A stretch of 64,000 nucleotides of DNA. Source: Bacillaceae bacterium JMAK1. Its GTDB lineage: Bacteria > Bacillota > Bacilli > Bacillales > Marinococcaceae. Below the pieces are notes generated by a model. That model saw only the letters and a list, made by a program, of their open reading frames with translations, was not told the DNA's origin and made no database searches. A program made the translations under genes and the position numbers. Shown here piece after piece: positions 41,924-51,046 of the stretch. The stretch spans positions 25,615-89,614 of the forward strand of contig JIBW01000001.1 of assembly GCA_012970285.1 (NCBI GenBank), in the 5' to 3' direction. Position 1 is the stretch's first letter. Each line of letters starts with the position of its first letter.

Positions 41924-42766
41924 ATGAGACATTTCGATATCAATACTAAAGTAAAAAGGAAAAAGTGGTTGGAAATGCTTCTAGGCAGCAATTGGAACTT
42001 GGAGCCTGCTGGTGGTTCAACGGGTGAAGCGTTTATTGCTCATGACGGCAGTCAAAAGCTGTTCCTAAAGTGCAACTCGTCGCCATTTCTTGCCGTTTTA
42101 TCTGCCGAAGGAATCGTACCTAAATTACTTTGGACGAAGCGGCTAGCAAACGGTGATGTAATTACCGCGCAGCGATACATTGAAGGTCGTGAACTAGGAA
42201 GTAAGGATATGCAGCTACCTGAAGTTGCTCAACTTCTAAGAAGAATTCACACGTCAAAAGAGTTACTTGAAATGCTAAAGCGCATTGAAAACCAAGTGCA
42301 CTCTCCAGACGTATTACTCGCGAAGTTAAGAAAGAAAGCCATTTACCAACAAGAGCATCGTGTCGCTCCGATTTATCAAAAGGCCTTTGCTTATTTAGAG
42401 CAAAACAAAACAAACATCGAGCACGAACACTTTGTTGTGTGTCATTGTGATTTGAACCATAACAACTGGATCGTTGAAAATAATCAAGCGTTGTTTCTCA
42501 TTGATTGGGACGGGGCATCGGTTGCTGATCCAGCTTTAGATTTAAGCATTATGTTGCATTGGTACGTACCAAGAGCAACATGGGACGAGTGGCTAATTGA
42601 TTATGGTATTGAATTAAGTGACTCTCTGTTCCGTCGCATGCATTGGTACATTACGATGCATACGTTAGATTATTTGCTCGAAAGTGATGAAGACAGCGAT
42701 GCAAATCGTAGTCAATGGGTGGAATACCTAGAGTCATTGATGGCAGAAGATGTCTTTACGGATTAA
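41924..42766 (+). CDS. ytmP: Phosphotransferase of the choline/aminoglycoside kinase-like family (YtmP)
   Basis: A 280-residue kinase-fold protein. The catalytic loop HCDLNHNNWI (Brenner motif, with the catalytic Asp) and the metal-binding LIDWDGASVADPALDL are visible. The ATP-binding lobe has GGSTGEAF and FLKCN. The substrate is unknown; LicA-type choline kinases and CotS-type coat kinases share the fold. I start at ATG 41924, placed 8 bp after AAAGGA. Earlier in-frame starts (41891, 41804) have poor ribosome sites. A terminator and then trmB follow, as ytmP-ytmQ in B. subtilis. Confidence 0.88.
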   Translation: MRHFDINTKVKRKKWLEMLLGSNWNLEPAGGSTGEAFIAHDGSQKLFLKCNSSPFLAVLSAEGIVPKLLWTKRLANGDVITAQRYIEGRELGSKDMQLPEVAQLLRRIHTSKELLEMLKRIENQVHSPDVLLAKLRKKAIYQQEHRVAPIYQKAFAYLEQNKTNIEHEHFVVCHCDLNHNNWIVENNQALFLIDWDGASVADPALDLSIMLHWYVPRATWDEWLIDYGIELSDSLFRRMHWYITMHTLDYLLESDEDSDANRSQWVEYLESLMAEDVFTD

Positions 42767-42768
42767 AG

Positions 42769-42791
42769 GAGCGGATTTCCGCTCTTTTTTT
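42769..42791 (+). terminator. Terminator between ytmP and trmB
   Basis: GAGCGG pairs with CCGCTC around a 4-nt loop, followed by seven T residues, 29 bp before trmB. It may be leaky, allowing partial read-through. Confidence 0.8.
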
Positions 42792-42819
42792 ATGAATAAT
42801 ATAAAGGATGAATTGAACC

Positions 42820-43464
42820 ATGAGATTGAGAAAGAAGCCAGGTGCAACAGACAAAATTAACGCACACCCATCGATCGTTATCCCACAACCAGAAGAATAT
42901 CGTGGACGTTGGGAAGAAGCGTTCTCAGACCGTACAAAGAAACCGTTACACGTTGAATTTGGAACGGGTAAAGGGCAGTTTTTACGAGACATGTCAGACA
43001 TTTATCCTGATGTTCATTACATTGGTGTTGAGCTATATGAAAGCGTAATGGTTACCGCGCTAGAAAAAAACATCGATCATGAAGGCAAGGTAGCGTTTAT
43101 TCTAGGGAATGTTGCGGATGCGAAGGAGTACTTTAAGGAAGGTGAGATTGACCGAATCTACTTAAACTTTATGGATCCTTGGCCTAAAAACCGTCATGCA
43201 AAACGTCGCTTAACTCACGCGAATTTCTTGGAAATTTACAAACAACTTCTTCATAAAGATGGCGAAATTCATTTGAAAACCGATAATGAAGGACTGTTTG
43301 AGTTCTCACTACAATCGTTTTCAGAGAATGGGCTCCAGTTGAAAAATGTTTCTGTGAATTTGCATCGTGATGAGCCTGAAGATAATGTTCGAACTGAGTA
43401 TGAAGAGAAGTTTTCAAGCAAAGGACAACCGATTTTCCGAACAGAAGCATATGTTCCAAGGTAA
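42820..43464 (+). CDS. trmB: tRNA (guanine-N7)-methyltransferase
   Basis: TrmB methylates G46 of tRNA at N7 using S-adenosylmethionine. The 214-residue protein has the SAM motif FGTGKGQFL, the acidic GVELYESV strand end, and the substrate signature FMDPWPKNRHAKRRL. ATG 42820 is weakly supported by AAAGGA about 11 bp upstream. Length and start match B. subtilis YtmQ. A hairpin terminator follows, shared with the convergent PepSY gene. Confidence 0.96.
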   Translation: MRLRKKPGATDKINAHPSIVIPQPEEYRGRWEEAFSDRTKKPLHVEFGTGKGQFLRDMSDIYPDVHYIGVELYESVMVTALEKNIDHEGKVAFILGNVADAKEYFKEGEIDRIYLNFMDPWPKNRHAKRRLTHANFLEIYKQLLHKDGEIHLKTDNEGLFEFSLQSFSENGLQLKNVSVNLHRDEPEDNVRTEYEEKFSSKGQPIFRTEAYVPR

Positions 43465-43497
43465 TAAAAAAGCCCTTCTACAGAAGGGCTTTTTTAT
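43465..43497. terminator. Bidirectional terminator between trmB and ytzB
   Basis: AAAAAAGCCCTTCT and AGAAGGGCTTTTTT form a hairpin flanked by A- and T-runs between two convergent genes. Confidence 0.92.
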
Positions 43498-43805
43498 TAT
43501 TGCTTTTCAAGCTCTAAGATCGTACCAGTTTTTGCATCAACAACAAAGTCCATTTGTTTCGTTTCACCAGAAGCAGTGCTTGATAGACCGCCACGGTATA
43601 CATTGTAATCAAGTTCGTTTTTCTCGTAGTGTTCTGGGTTCATATGAATCCATGAACCGCTAATCGGAATGCGGTGAGAGACGTTTTCTTTTACTTGCTT
43701 TAATGCTTTTTCTGGAGAAACCGATTTAGCTGCACAAGCTTCTTTAACTGCGTACCCTGCCGCGAAGCCAAGAGCAACTCCAACGAGTAGATCTTTAATC
43801 TTCAT
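43497..43805 (-). CDS. ytzB: Membrane-anchored PepSY-domain protein (YtzB-like)
   Basis: A 102-residue protein. Residues 5-20 form a hydrophobic segment (LLVGVALGFAAGYAV), and the rest is a single PepSY domain ending in VDAKTGTILELEKQ. PepSY domains often inhibit or modulate peptidases at the cell surface. The segment is followed by KEACAAKS, which does not fit a lipobox well, so I read it as a membrane anchor rather than a lipoprotein. It is monocistronic on the complement, convergent with trmB and divergent from ytoP. Confidence 0.88.
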   Translation of the reverse strand: MKIKDLLVGVALGFAAGYAVKEACAAKSVSPEKALKQVKENVSHRIPISGSWIHMNPEHYEKNELDYNVYRGGLSSTASGETKQMDFVVDAKTGTILELEKQ

Positions 43806-43959
43806 GTCTAATCAACCGCCTTTGTTCTAAAAATTTATACAACAAGTATATAGTGACTTTCCTAATTTGTCCAAGTATAGCAGATGGGACTTACTAGAAT
43901 TTACCGTGAAATTTCGATACAATAGTACAATCGACTGTCAGACCGAGGAAGGGACGTGA

Positions 43960-45039
43960 ATGGACATGCAACATGAAACGAAAGAAATGTTTAAAACATT
44001 GACTGAACTAGCAGGGCCTCCAGGGTTCGAACATGATGTACGAGCGTTTATGAAAGAAGAGCTAAGCAAATATTCCGATGAAATCATTCAAGATCGATTA
44101 GGGAGTACGTTTGGTCTCAAAAAAGGTCCAGAAGATGGACCTAAGGTGCTCGTTGCAGGTCACATGGATGAAGTTGGATTTATGGTAACGTCAATCACGA
44201 AAGAAGGTTTAATCCGTTTTCAAACGCTTGGTGGTTGGTGGAGTCAAGTTCTTCTTGCTCAACCTGTTGTTGTTCTTACTGATAATGGTAAGATCCCAGG
44301 TGTCGTGGGTTCAACGCCGCCTCACCTCCTTGACGATGCGATGCGAAATAAACCGATGCCAATTAGTGAAATGTACATTGATGTTGGAGCAGATGATGAA
44401 GAGGATGCAAAACGACTAGGCATTCGACCAGGCATTGCGATCGTTCCTGATTTTCCATTTACACCGATGGCGAACGAGAATAAAATCATGGCAAAAGCTT
44501 GGGATAATCGTTATGGCGTTGGACTTGCAATTGAGTTACTAAAAGAAGTCCAAGGGGAAACACTGCCAAACATTCTTTATTCGGGTGCTACAGTTCAAGA
44601 AGAAGTCGGATTACGTGGTGCGAAAACGGCTGCGAACCTCATCCAACCAGACATTTTCTTTGCCCTTGATGCATCTCCTGCAAACGATACTTCTGGTAAA
44701 AAAGGCGAATTCGGAAAAATGGGTGAAGGTGCATTGCTTCGAATTTATGACCGCACGATGATAACGCACCGTGGAATGCGAGAGTTTATCCTCGATACTG
44801 CAGAAAGCGAAAACATTCCGTATCAATACTTTATCTCCCCAGGGGGAACGGATGCCGGAGCTGTTCATACTGCAAATGAAGGTGTTCCTTCAGCTGTTGT
44901 TGGTGTGTGTGCTCGCTATATTCATACGGGAGCTTCCATCTTAAATGTGAAAGATTACGAAGCTGCGAAAGCACTCATTACCACGCTCGTAAGAAAAACA
45001 GATCGCTCCACCGTTGAAGCGATCCGTTCAAACGGATAA
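43960..45039 (+). CDS. ytoP: M42-family glutamyl/deblocking aminopeptidase (YtoP)
   Basis: A 359-residue di-metal aminopeptidase of family M42. Ligand regions are [27 protein letters not shown], the catalytic [12 protein letters not shown], and [11 protein letters not shown]. It forms large tetrahedral complexes in related species and trims peptides in the cytosol. ATG 43960 follows GGAAGGG. Its stop codon directly touches that of the convergent ytoQ (TAA at 45037-45039, complement stop beginning at 45040) with no terminator between. The role is peptide recycling; specificity is not readable. Confidence 0.95.
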   Translation: MDMQHETKEMFKTLTELAGPPGFEHDVRAFMKEELSKYSDEIIQDRLGSTFGLKKGPEDGPKVLVAGHMDEVGFMVTSITKEGLIRFQTLGGWWSQVLLAQPVVVLTDNGKIPGVVGSTPPHLLDDAMRNKPMPISEMYIDVGADDEEDAKRLGIRPGIAIVPDFPFTPMANENKIMAKAWDNRYGVGLAIELLKEVQGETLPNILYSGATVQEEVGLRGAKTAANLIQPDIFFALDASPANDTSGKKGEFGKMGEGALLRIYDRTMITHRGMREFILDTAESENIPYQYFISPGGTDAGAVHTANEGVPSAVVGVCARYIHTGASILNVKDYEAAKALITTLVRKTDRSTVEAIRSNG

Positions 45040-45486
45040 TTACTCCGTTTCAAAGATGTAACTTAATGCTTGTAGCGCTTGGTCAATGTCAGTAACGACG
45101 AGCTGTGCACGGTTTGCCATTTCCTTCGCTGGGTGATGCAAAGAGCTTGGACGAATTAAAATGACCGGTTTACCAAGTGCGGCGGCACTTCCGACATCCA
45201 TCGCTGCATTCCACTGTTTGTACTCTTCACCGAAGAGGGCAATCACGACATCAGATTTTTGCATGAGAATTTTTGTACGTAAATTATTAATGGCAGAAGC
45301 TGCCTCGTCTTTAAAGATTGCATCAGGCTGTTTGCCGAGAATTTCTTCGCCGATATCATCTGACCGATCATGATTCGTCATTGGTTCGAAGAATTGAAGG
45401 GGAAGATTCTTCTCCTTTGCTTTTTGTTTTACGTCTTCACGCCAATCGTCGTGAATTTGTCCTGCTAAGTAGACATTTAAGTTCAT
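45040..45486 (-). CDS. ytoQ: YtoQ family protein (nucleoside-deoxyribosyltransferase-like fold)
   Basis: A 148-residue protein of the YtoQ family, conserved in Bacilli and related to the nucleoside 2-deoxyribosyltransferase fold. The N-terminal VYLAGQIHDDWRE, the Asp-rich DHDRSDDIGEEI-like segment and the middle LMQKSDVVIALFGEEYKQWNAAMDVGSAAALGKPVILIRP are visible. No reaction has been established. ATG 45486 on the complement has GAGGTG six bases upstream. A GTG three codons earlier overlaps that site. It is divergent from ytpP, and a 23-bp imperfect palindrome lies in the gap. Confidence 0.9.
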   Translation of the reverse strand: MNLNVYLAGQIHDDWREDVKQKAKEKNLPLQFFEPMTNHDRSDDIGEEILGKQPDAIFKDEAASAINNLRTKILMQKSDVVIALFGEEYKQWNAAMDVGSAAALGKPVILIRPSSLHHPAKEMANRAQLVVTDIDQALQALSYIFETE

Positions 45487-45518
45487 ATCGATCACCTCAA
45501 TAAAATAATTAATTACTT

Positions 45519-45541
45519 ATCGTATCATCTGATAGTACGAT
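45519..45541. promoter_or_regulatory. 23-bp imperfect palindrome between ytoQ and ytpP
   Basis: ATCGTA-TC-ATC-T-GAT-AG-TACGAT is symmetric at 18 of 22 positions. It lies in a divergent promoter region, so it could be an operator for either gene; no matching regulator is evident. Confidence 0.35.
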
Positions 45542-45611
45542 CTTTGATTATTATGTTCCCAATCATCGATTGTGATAAACGTCATAGACCAATAACTGGA
45601 GGAATGAAACA

Positions 45612-45932
45612 ATGAAAAAGGTTGAAAATAAACAAGCATTTGAAGAAGCGATTCAAGCAGAGCGAGTTGTTGTGATGTTTAGTGCTGATTGGTGTCCCGA
45701 TTGCCACTTTATTGATCCGGCTATGCCGAGAATTGAAGCAGATTACCCGGAAATCGATTTTGTTCATGCAGATCGAGACGCTCTGATTGACGTTTGTCAG
45801 CAATATGATATCTTTGGAATTCCGAGCTTTGTAGGATTTAAGAATGGCGAAGAAGTCGATCGCTTCGTTGATAAAAAAAGAAAGACAGAAGAAGAAGTAA
45901 CATCATTCATTGATCGTTACCTCGAAAAGTAA
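45612..45932 (+). CDS. ytpP: Thioredoxin-like protein (YtpP)
   Basis: A 106-residue thioredoxin-fold protein with the active-site pair in ADWCPDCHF (CPDC at residues 28-31) and the cis-Pro loop GIPSFVGF. The middle residues Pro-Asp differ from the Gly-Pro of canonical thioredoxin, which changes redox potential and is typical of YtpP. It is cytosolic (no signal peptide). ATG 45612 follows GGAGGAATG. It is the first gene of ytpP-ytpQ-ytpR, with ytpQ 18 bp downstream. Confidence 0.94.
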   Translation: MKKVENKQAFEEAIQAERVVVMFSADWCPDCHFIDPAMPRIEADYPEIDFVHADRDALIDVCQQYDIFGIPSFVGFKNGEEVDRFVDKKRKTEEEVTSFIDRYLEK

Positions 45933-45949
45933 GTTAGAAGGGAGTTTCT

Positions 45950-46747
45950 ATGGCGACCTCAAATAAAGTGTTGCGTAAACTTAAAGCAAAATTCCATGAT
46001 TTAGATGTACAACATGACGAAGATAAGGCAACGGTGAGAATTGTGCATCCCACGCTTCAAACAGGCTTAAACCTTGACTTACCACGCCTTGAAGCGAAGT
46101 ACGACCAAAAAGGTGATGCGGGACTCGAAGATACGTTTTCTTTTATTACGTTATCGTTTGAGGCAATGGAAGAGAAGAAGCAACTTCAAGGGAAGTTGCA
46201 ACACGTATTCCCAGTCATTCGTTCTACGTCATTTCCAACAGAGACGAAAGATCAAAAAACATTAATTCATGAACCTCACACGGCTGAAACAAGAATTTAT
46301 TATGCACTCGATCAAGGAAAGACGTATGCGTTGATTGACGAAGGGATGCTAGAATCTGAACAGTTGGACGAGCAAGCGATTAAAGAAGCTGCTCGGTTTA
46401 ACTTGCGCTCGTTAGAAACGGACGTTAAGGTCGATGAAGTTGCTGGCAATCGATTCTACTTCCTAAATTCCAACGACGGATACGATGCAAGCCGTATACT
46501 CAATGAAGCTTGGGTGAAAGAGATGGCAAGCATGATGGAAGGTTCTGTAGCCTTTTCAATTCCACATCAAGATGTTCTAATCGTTGCAGATATTCGAAAC
46601 GACCAAGGGTATGATGTTTTGGGACAAATGACGTTCCAATTTTTTAAAGAAGGTCGTGTTCCTGTAACGGCATTGCCATTCTCTTATGAAGATGAAAAGT
46701 TAGAGCCGATATTTATTTTAGCGAGAAAAAAACCAAAAGGTCAGTAG
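45950..46747 (+). CDS. ytpQ: DUF1444 family protein (YtpQ)
   Basis: A 265-residue soluble protein of the DUF1444 family, conserved between ytpP and ytpR in Bacilli. The N-terminal half has LQTGLNLDLPRLEAKY, and the C-terminal half holds FLNSNDGYDASRIL and FSIPHQDVLIVADI, patterns I know only from this family. No catalytic motif is visible, and the function is not known. ATG 45950 follows AAGGGAG. Operon context with a thioredoxin-like and a tRNA-binding protein gives no clear clue. Confidence 0.9.
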   Translation: MATSNKVLRKLKAKFHDLDVQHDEDKATVRIVHPTLQTGLNLDLPRLEAKYDQKGDAGLEDTFSFITLSFEAMEEKKQLQGKLQHVFPVIRSTSFPTETKDQKTLIHEPHTAETRIYYALDQGKTYALIDEGMLESEQLDEQAIKEAARFNLRSLETDVKVDEVAGNRFYFLNSNDGYDASRILNEAWVKEMASMMEGSVAFSIPHQDVLIVADIRNDQGYDVLGQMTFQFFKEGRVPVTALPFSYEDEKLEPIFILARKKPKGQ

Positions 46748-46760
46748 AGGGAGATTACGA

Positions 46761-47381
46761 ATGAACGCGTTTTATAATAAGCAAGGTATAGGTGATGTAC
46801 TTCTCCTAGCGATCAAAGAAATTGAGACAGACAAACGTCAAGTTGAACGTAAAGGTGAAGTTGCACGCTTGTACCATGAGCATAGTGGCGAAACCGTCGG
46901 TTATCACTTTTTCAATGTGAGTTCATATGCATCCCCAAGTGGCACAGGGATGTTGTATATCGATGATGCATTATTAACAGATTTGAACAAAGCGTTAGCA
47001 GAAGAAGGAATTGATGACGAACTAACAAAACCATCTGAGCCTAGCTTTGTAGTCGGACATGTTGATGAGATTGCTCCTCATCCTGATGCAGACAAGTTAC
47101 GCGTATGCCAAGTAGATGTCGGTAGTGAGCAAGTTCAAATCGTCTGTGGTGCACGAAACGTTGATGAGGGACAGAAAGTTGTCGTCGCAAAAGTTGGTGC
47201 TAACATGCCAAGCGGGATGAGAATAAAAGCATCAAAGCTTCGTGGTGAAAAATCTAACGGAATGATTTGTTCCATCAAGGAGTTAGCTTTACCGATTGAC
47301 CAAGAAGAAAAGGGAATTTATGTCCTCCCAGATCGCTATGAAGTCGGTCAAGATTTCTTAAAACAATTCCATAACGGTTAA
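46761..47381 (+). CDS. ytpR: YtpR family tRNA-binding-domain protein
   Basis: A 206-residue protein with an N-terminal DUF4479 domain (about 1-90) and a C-terminal tRNA-binding OB fold of the EMAPII/PheT type (about 95-206), with VGHVDEIAPHPDADKLRVCQVD and SNGMICSIKELAL. The OB domain resembles the anticodon- or elbow-binding part of the PheRS beta chain and MetRS tails, so it probably binds tRNA or another structured nucleic acid. A target has not been shown. ATG 46761 follows GAGGGAG, and a terminator follows the stop. Confidence 0.93.
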   Translation: MNAFYNKQGIGDVLLLAIKEIETDKRQVERKGEVARLYHEHSGETVGYHFFNVSSYASPSGTGMLYIDDALLTDLNKALAEEGIDDELTKPSEPSFVVGHVDEIAPHPDADKLRVCQVDVGSEQVQIVCGARNVDEGQKVVVAKVGANMPSGMRIKASKLRGEKSNGMICSIKELALPIDQEEKGIYVLPDRYEVGQDFLKQFHNG

Positions 47382-47386
47382 TATTC

Positions 47387-47426
47387 AACCCCTTCTCAAC
47401 GCAGGTTTTCTTGAGGAGGGGTTTTT
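47387..47426 (+). terminator. Intrinsic terminator after ytpR
   Basis: AACCCCTTCTCAA pairs (with one mismatch) with TTGAGGAGGGGTT, then a T-run. Confidence 0.88.
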
Positions 47427-47552
47427 CGTTGTACTAGAAATGACAAGATTTAGGGAGAAATCTTTCCTTAGGAGGTGTTTAAAAGCGTTAAGCTTATGTA
47501 GAATAGGAGTAGATTTCACATACTACTATAGAAACATGAGCAGGTGAATAAA

Positions 47553-50500
47553 ATGCCAAAGAAAAAGAAAAACGGCGTTTGGAATACAATTAATCACTAT
47601 CTATTCGGCAATGATACGAAGGAAAATGATGATGAAACTGTTGAACCGAAGCGACAAGACCGTGCAAGTTACGGGAGACAAGATAAACGAAACGACGATG
47701 CATCACGGGCTAAAGTGTTCCATAAATACCCGAAAGAGGGGAACTTTCGCTTTCCTCTTGATGTTGACGAGGGGAAAAAACAGGACACACCGAAACGAAC
47801 TGAGCCTCTAAGGCCGACAAAAAAGAAGTCGGAAAGTCAACCAATCAAGTCTGAGAAGGTAGAGGAAAAACCAAAAAGACAATCAAGGCAAAGCGTAAAG
47901 CAGTCTACGAGTAAGACGCCGCCTCCTACACTTAATGAAAGGCGTCAATACTTTAATAATCCTCACTTTTCAGTACAGAACATTCCTTCACCAGTACACG
48001 GCTTTCAAAAATCGAAAAATCTACAAGTTGATGAAGACGAGAGTGCTGAAGTCATGCCAACGGCTGATTTAAGTAAGGACTCAACCCATAATAATGATTT
48101 ACAAGCACTGTATAGGCGTGTAAATAAAGAAGCCTTAGAACGCCTACAATCCGAAAAACGACGTATCGAATCTGATGAACAACTACAACTTGAAGATGAA
48201 GTCGCCGCTACGAATCTAGCTGAACGAGTATCTGATGGGGTGCGTGATCATGTTCAAGACAACGGACATGATAATGAAAATGTAGAGCGAGAACATCAGG
48301 CTACGTTTACTACGAGAGATAGTGAATTATCAGACTCAGCTTATCGATCCGTTACACAAGGAGACGACGAACAAACGGAAGATTACGAGCTTATCGAGCG
48401 AGAAGAATTTGAAATAACGGACGAGAAGGCGGATGCTCTACGGGATAGTGAACGACCAGATTCAGCCTTTATACAAGAAGAGCGAGCCCAAGAGCTCTAC
48501 AATGAAACAGAAGAACAAGCAGACAATCACATTGTTGAATCCACAGCCAAAGAAAAGAAAATCGAGTCAAACAGCGATGGGTTTAATTTCCCGAGAAATA
48601 GTCAACGAAAAGAAAATGAACTGCCTAACGAAGCAGACGATCAGGGAGATCACTTGAGTGAAACAGTAGTACAAGAAGAGGCTGGGGCAGATGTAACTTC
48701 CACTTTAAGTGATCGTGAACGTACAGACGTAGCGTTAATTCAAGAGGAAGATCAACAAGATGAAGGTAAAGGGCTATTTGATGAAATTAAAGAACAAGAC
48801 GATCATTTCGTAGAATTAGACGTACAAGAAGATGAAGCGAAAGTACAGGATGAGGCTGCTATTGAATCGATCAACAGCGATTCTGATGAGTTTGTTAATC
48901 GATTTGGCGAGGTACGAGACGTTGATGAAGAGATGCCTAATGAAGCATCGAAGCAGAGCCACTTACCTGATGAGTCAAAAGAAGTTGAAGTTGAACGACC
49001 AGAATCTGTAGCTGCCATCAAAGAGGATGCTGACATTCAAGTTCCCCACGAGACAGAAGTCGTCTCCAGTAAGCAAGAAGTTAGAGAGATTGACGGTAAC
49101 GATTCTGAAGAAACTTTGGTTTTTGAAGATGATGAACAAGGTCAACAATTCGAAGAGAGTATGTTTATTGAGAAGGAGCATCAGATCTCAAGCGACTCAA
49201 GCAGCGAACAACATGCACAATTAATAGAAGAAAATACGGTTCCAGAACAATCATATGAGGTAGAAGAACGCTTAGAAGCTGATCAAGATCAAGATGCTAC
49301 ATCGTTGTTGCCATATAACGTAATGATGACACCGTCTGATCGCGCGGCGTACCTCCGAAAAAAGAAGAAGGAAAGTGAAGGAACGAAAGAGTCATCCCGA
49401 GAAACTTTCTCGTCTCAAGCTACTCCTTCGATAACAGAGGATCAAAAAAACGACGATGAAGCAAAACCGCTCTTTTCTGAAGAACCTAAAGAAGAAGAAG
49501 CTAACCCTTCAACTTCTAGTGAACTTGTTGATACAAAACCCGTCTCACCACCACCTTACGACCTTCTTGTAGAGCCTGTTGTCAATGAGACAGAAGGAGC
49601 ATCAGAACAATTAATTCGTCAAAAAGAGCAATTAGAAGCGACCCTTCAACATTTCCACGTTGATGCGAAAGTAACGGACGTTACCGAAGGACCTTCTGTT
49701 ACTCGTTTTGAAGTTCAACCAGCTCCAGGTGTGAAAGTGACAAAAGTGACGAACTTAACGGATGATTTAAAGCTTGCGATGGCTGCGATCGACTTGCGTA
49801 TGGAGGCGCCAATCCCAGGGAAGAGTGCGATCGGTATTGAAGTGCCTAAGCTAAACCGCAATCCGGTCGTTTTAAGAGAAATTCTAGAATCTAAAGCGTT
49901 TTTAGAACATGAAAGTCCTCTTGCAGTTGCCCTAGGGTTAGACATTAGCGGAGAGCCGACAGTGATTGATCTAAAAAAAATGCCTCACGGATTGATTGCT
50001 GGTTCTACAGGGTCAGGGAAAAGTGTATGTATAAACAGTATTTTGCTTAGCTTATTGTATAAAGCTACACCAGAAGAGGTGAAACTGTTACTCATTGACC
50101 CGAAAGTCGTTGAACTTGCATTTTATCAAGATATTCCTCATCTCGCAGCTCCTGTTGTTACTGATCCGAAAGAAGCGACGATGACGTTAAAGTGGAGCGT
50201 TGAGGAGATGGAAAGAAGGTATCAACTGTTTGCAAAAGCAGGTGTACGTGACATCTCAGGGTACAACCGCAAAGCAGAGCGTAAGGACAAACTGCCTTAC
50301 CTTGTTATCGTGATTGATGAGCTTGCAGATTTAATGATGGTCTCTCCACAAGATGTAGAAGAGTACATTTGTCGAATTGCACAAAAAGCACGAGCGTGTG
50401 GCATTCATTTGCTCGTCGCAACACAACGTCCTTCGGTAGATGTTATTACTGGGTTGATTAAAGCAAACATCCCTACAAGGACCGCGTTTGCAGTGTCATC

Positions 50501-50942
50501 GATGGCAGACTCTCGTACGATTCTAGATGCAGGCGGAGCAGAACGATTGATTGGAAAAGGCGATATGTTATTTAGTGAAAATGGTGCTTCTCGCTTTGTT
50601 CGATTGCAAGGAACGTTTGTTGATGATGAGGAAATTGAACGAGTAGCGGATTATTGGAAAGCAAGGCAAAAGCCTAACTACTTGTTTACAAAGGATGAGA
50701 TTACAAAGCAATCGACAATGAATGTTGTTGAAGATGATTTATTAGAAGAAGTCACCTATTTTGTTGTTCGACAAGGAAGCGCGTCAACGTCAAGTATCCA
50801 ACGTCGTTTTCATATCGGTTACAACCGAGCAGCGCGATTAATGGATATGTTAGAAGAGCGTGGAATTGTATCAGAAGCGCTCGGTACGAAACCGAGGCAA
50901 GTCCTTGTGTCAGAGGAAGTTGTGCATGCTCTTTTTGAATAG
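47553..50942 (+). CDS. sftA: Soluble FtsK/SpoIIIE-family DNA translocase SftA, with long acidic repeat region
   Basis: A 1129-residue DNA pump that moves septum-trapped DNA before division is complete. No membrane segment is present, as in SftA of B. subtilis. Residues about 50-660 are disordered, rich in Glu/Asp/Gln, and include degenerate repeats (see findings). The motor has Walker A GSTGSGKS at 817-824 and Walker B VIDELADLMM near 918. The C-terminal gamma winged-helix (about 1063-1129) reads KOPS/SRS-type DNA signals. ATG 47553 is 6 bp after AGGTG; a GTG three codons earlier overlaps that site. As I recall, B. subtilis SftA is about 950 residues, so the extra length is in the linker. Confidence 0.95.
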   Translation: MPKKKKNGVWNTINHYLFGNDTKENDDETVEPKRQDRASYGRQDKRNDDASRAKVFHKYPKEGNFRFPLDVDEGKKQDTPKRTEPLRPTKKKSESQPIKSEKVEEKPKRQSRQSVKQSTSKTPPPTLNERRQYFNNPHFSVQNIPSPVHGFQKSKNLQVDEDESAEVMPTADLSKDSTHNNDLQALYRRVNKEALERLQSEKRRIESDEQLQLEDEVAATNLAERVSDGVRDHVQDNGHDNENVEREHQATFTTRDSELSDSAYRSVTQGDDEQTEDYELIEREEFEITDEKADALRDSERPDSAFIQEERAQELYNETEEQADNHIVESTAKEKKIESNSDGFNFPRNSQRKENELPNEADDQGDHLSETVVQEEAGADVTSTLSDRERTDVALIQEEDQQDEGKGLFDEIKEQDDHFVELDVQEDEAKVQDEAAIESINSDSDEFVNRFGEVRDVDEEMPNEASKQSHLPDESKEVEVERPESVAAIKEDADIQVPHETEVVSSKQEVREIDGNDSEETLVFEDDEQGQQFEESMFIEKEHQISSDSSSEQHAQLIEENTVPEQSYEVEERLEADQDQDATSLLPYNVMMTPSDRAAYLRKKKKESEGTKESSRETFSSQATPSITEDQKNDDEAKPLFSEEPKEEEANPSTSSELVDTKPVSPPPYDLLVEPVVNETEGASEQLIRQKEQLEATLQHFHVDAKVTDVTEGPSVTRFEVQPAPGVKVTKVTNLTDDLKLAMAAIDLRMEAPIPGKSAIGIEVPKLNRNPVVLREILESKAFLEHESPLAVALGLDISGEPTVIDLKKMPHGLIAGSTGSGKSVCINSILLSLLYKATPEEVKLLLIDPKVVELAFYQDIPHLAAPVVTDPKEATMTLKWSVEEMERRYQLFAKAGVRDISGYNRKAERKDKLPYLVIVIDELADLMMVSPQDVEEYICRIAQKARACGIHLLVATQRPSVDVITGLIKANIPTRTAFAVSSMADSRTILDAGGAERLIGKGDMLFSENGASRFVRLQGTFVDDEEIERVADYWKARQKPNYLFTKDEITKQSTMNVVEDDLLEEVTYFVVRQGSASTSSIQRRFHIGYNRAARLMDMLEERGIVSEALGTKPRQVLVSEEVVHALFE

Positions 50943-51046
50943 ATTGAACCCAAGACCAGGCTCTTGTGAAAATAGACACAATCTACTATGATTGAACATA
51001 AAGCACAATATCACTGTAATCTTTCGCGAGGAGTCGACACGAAATC

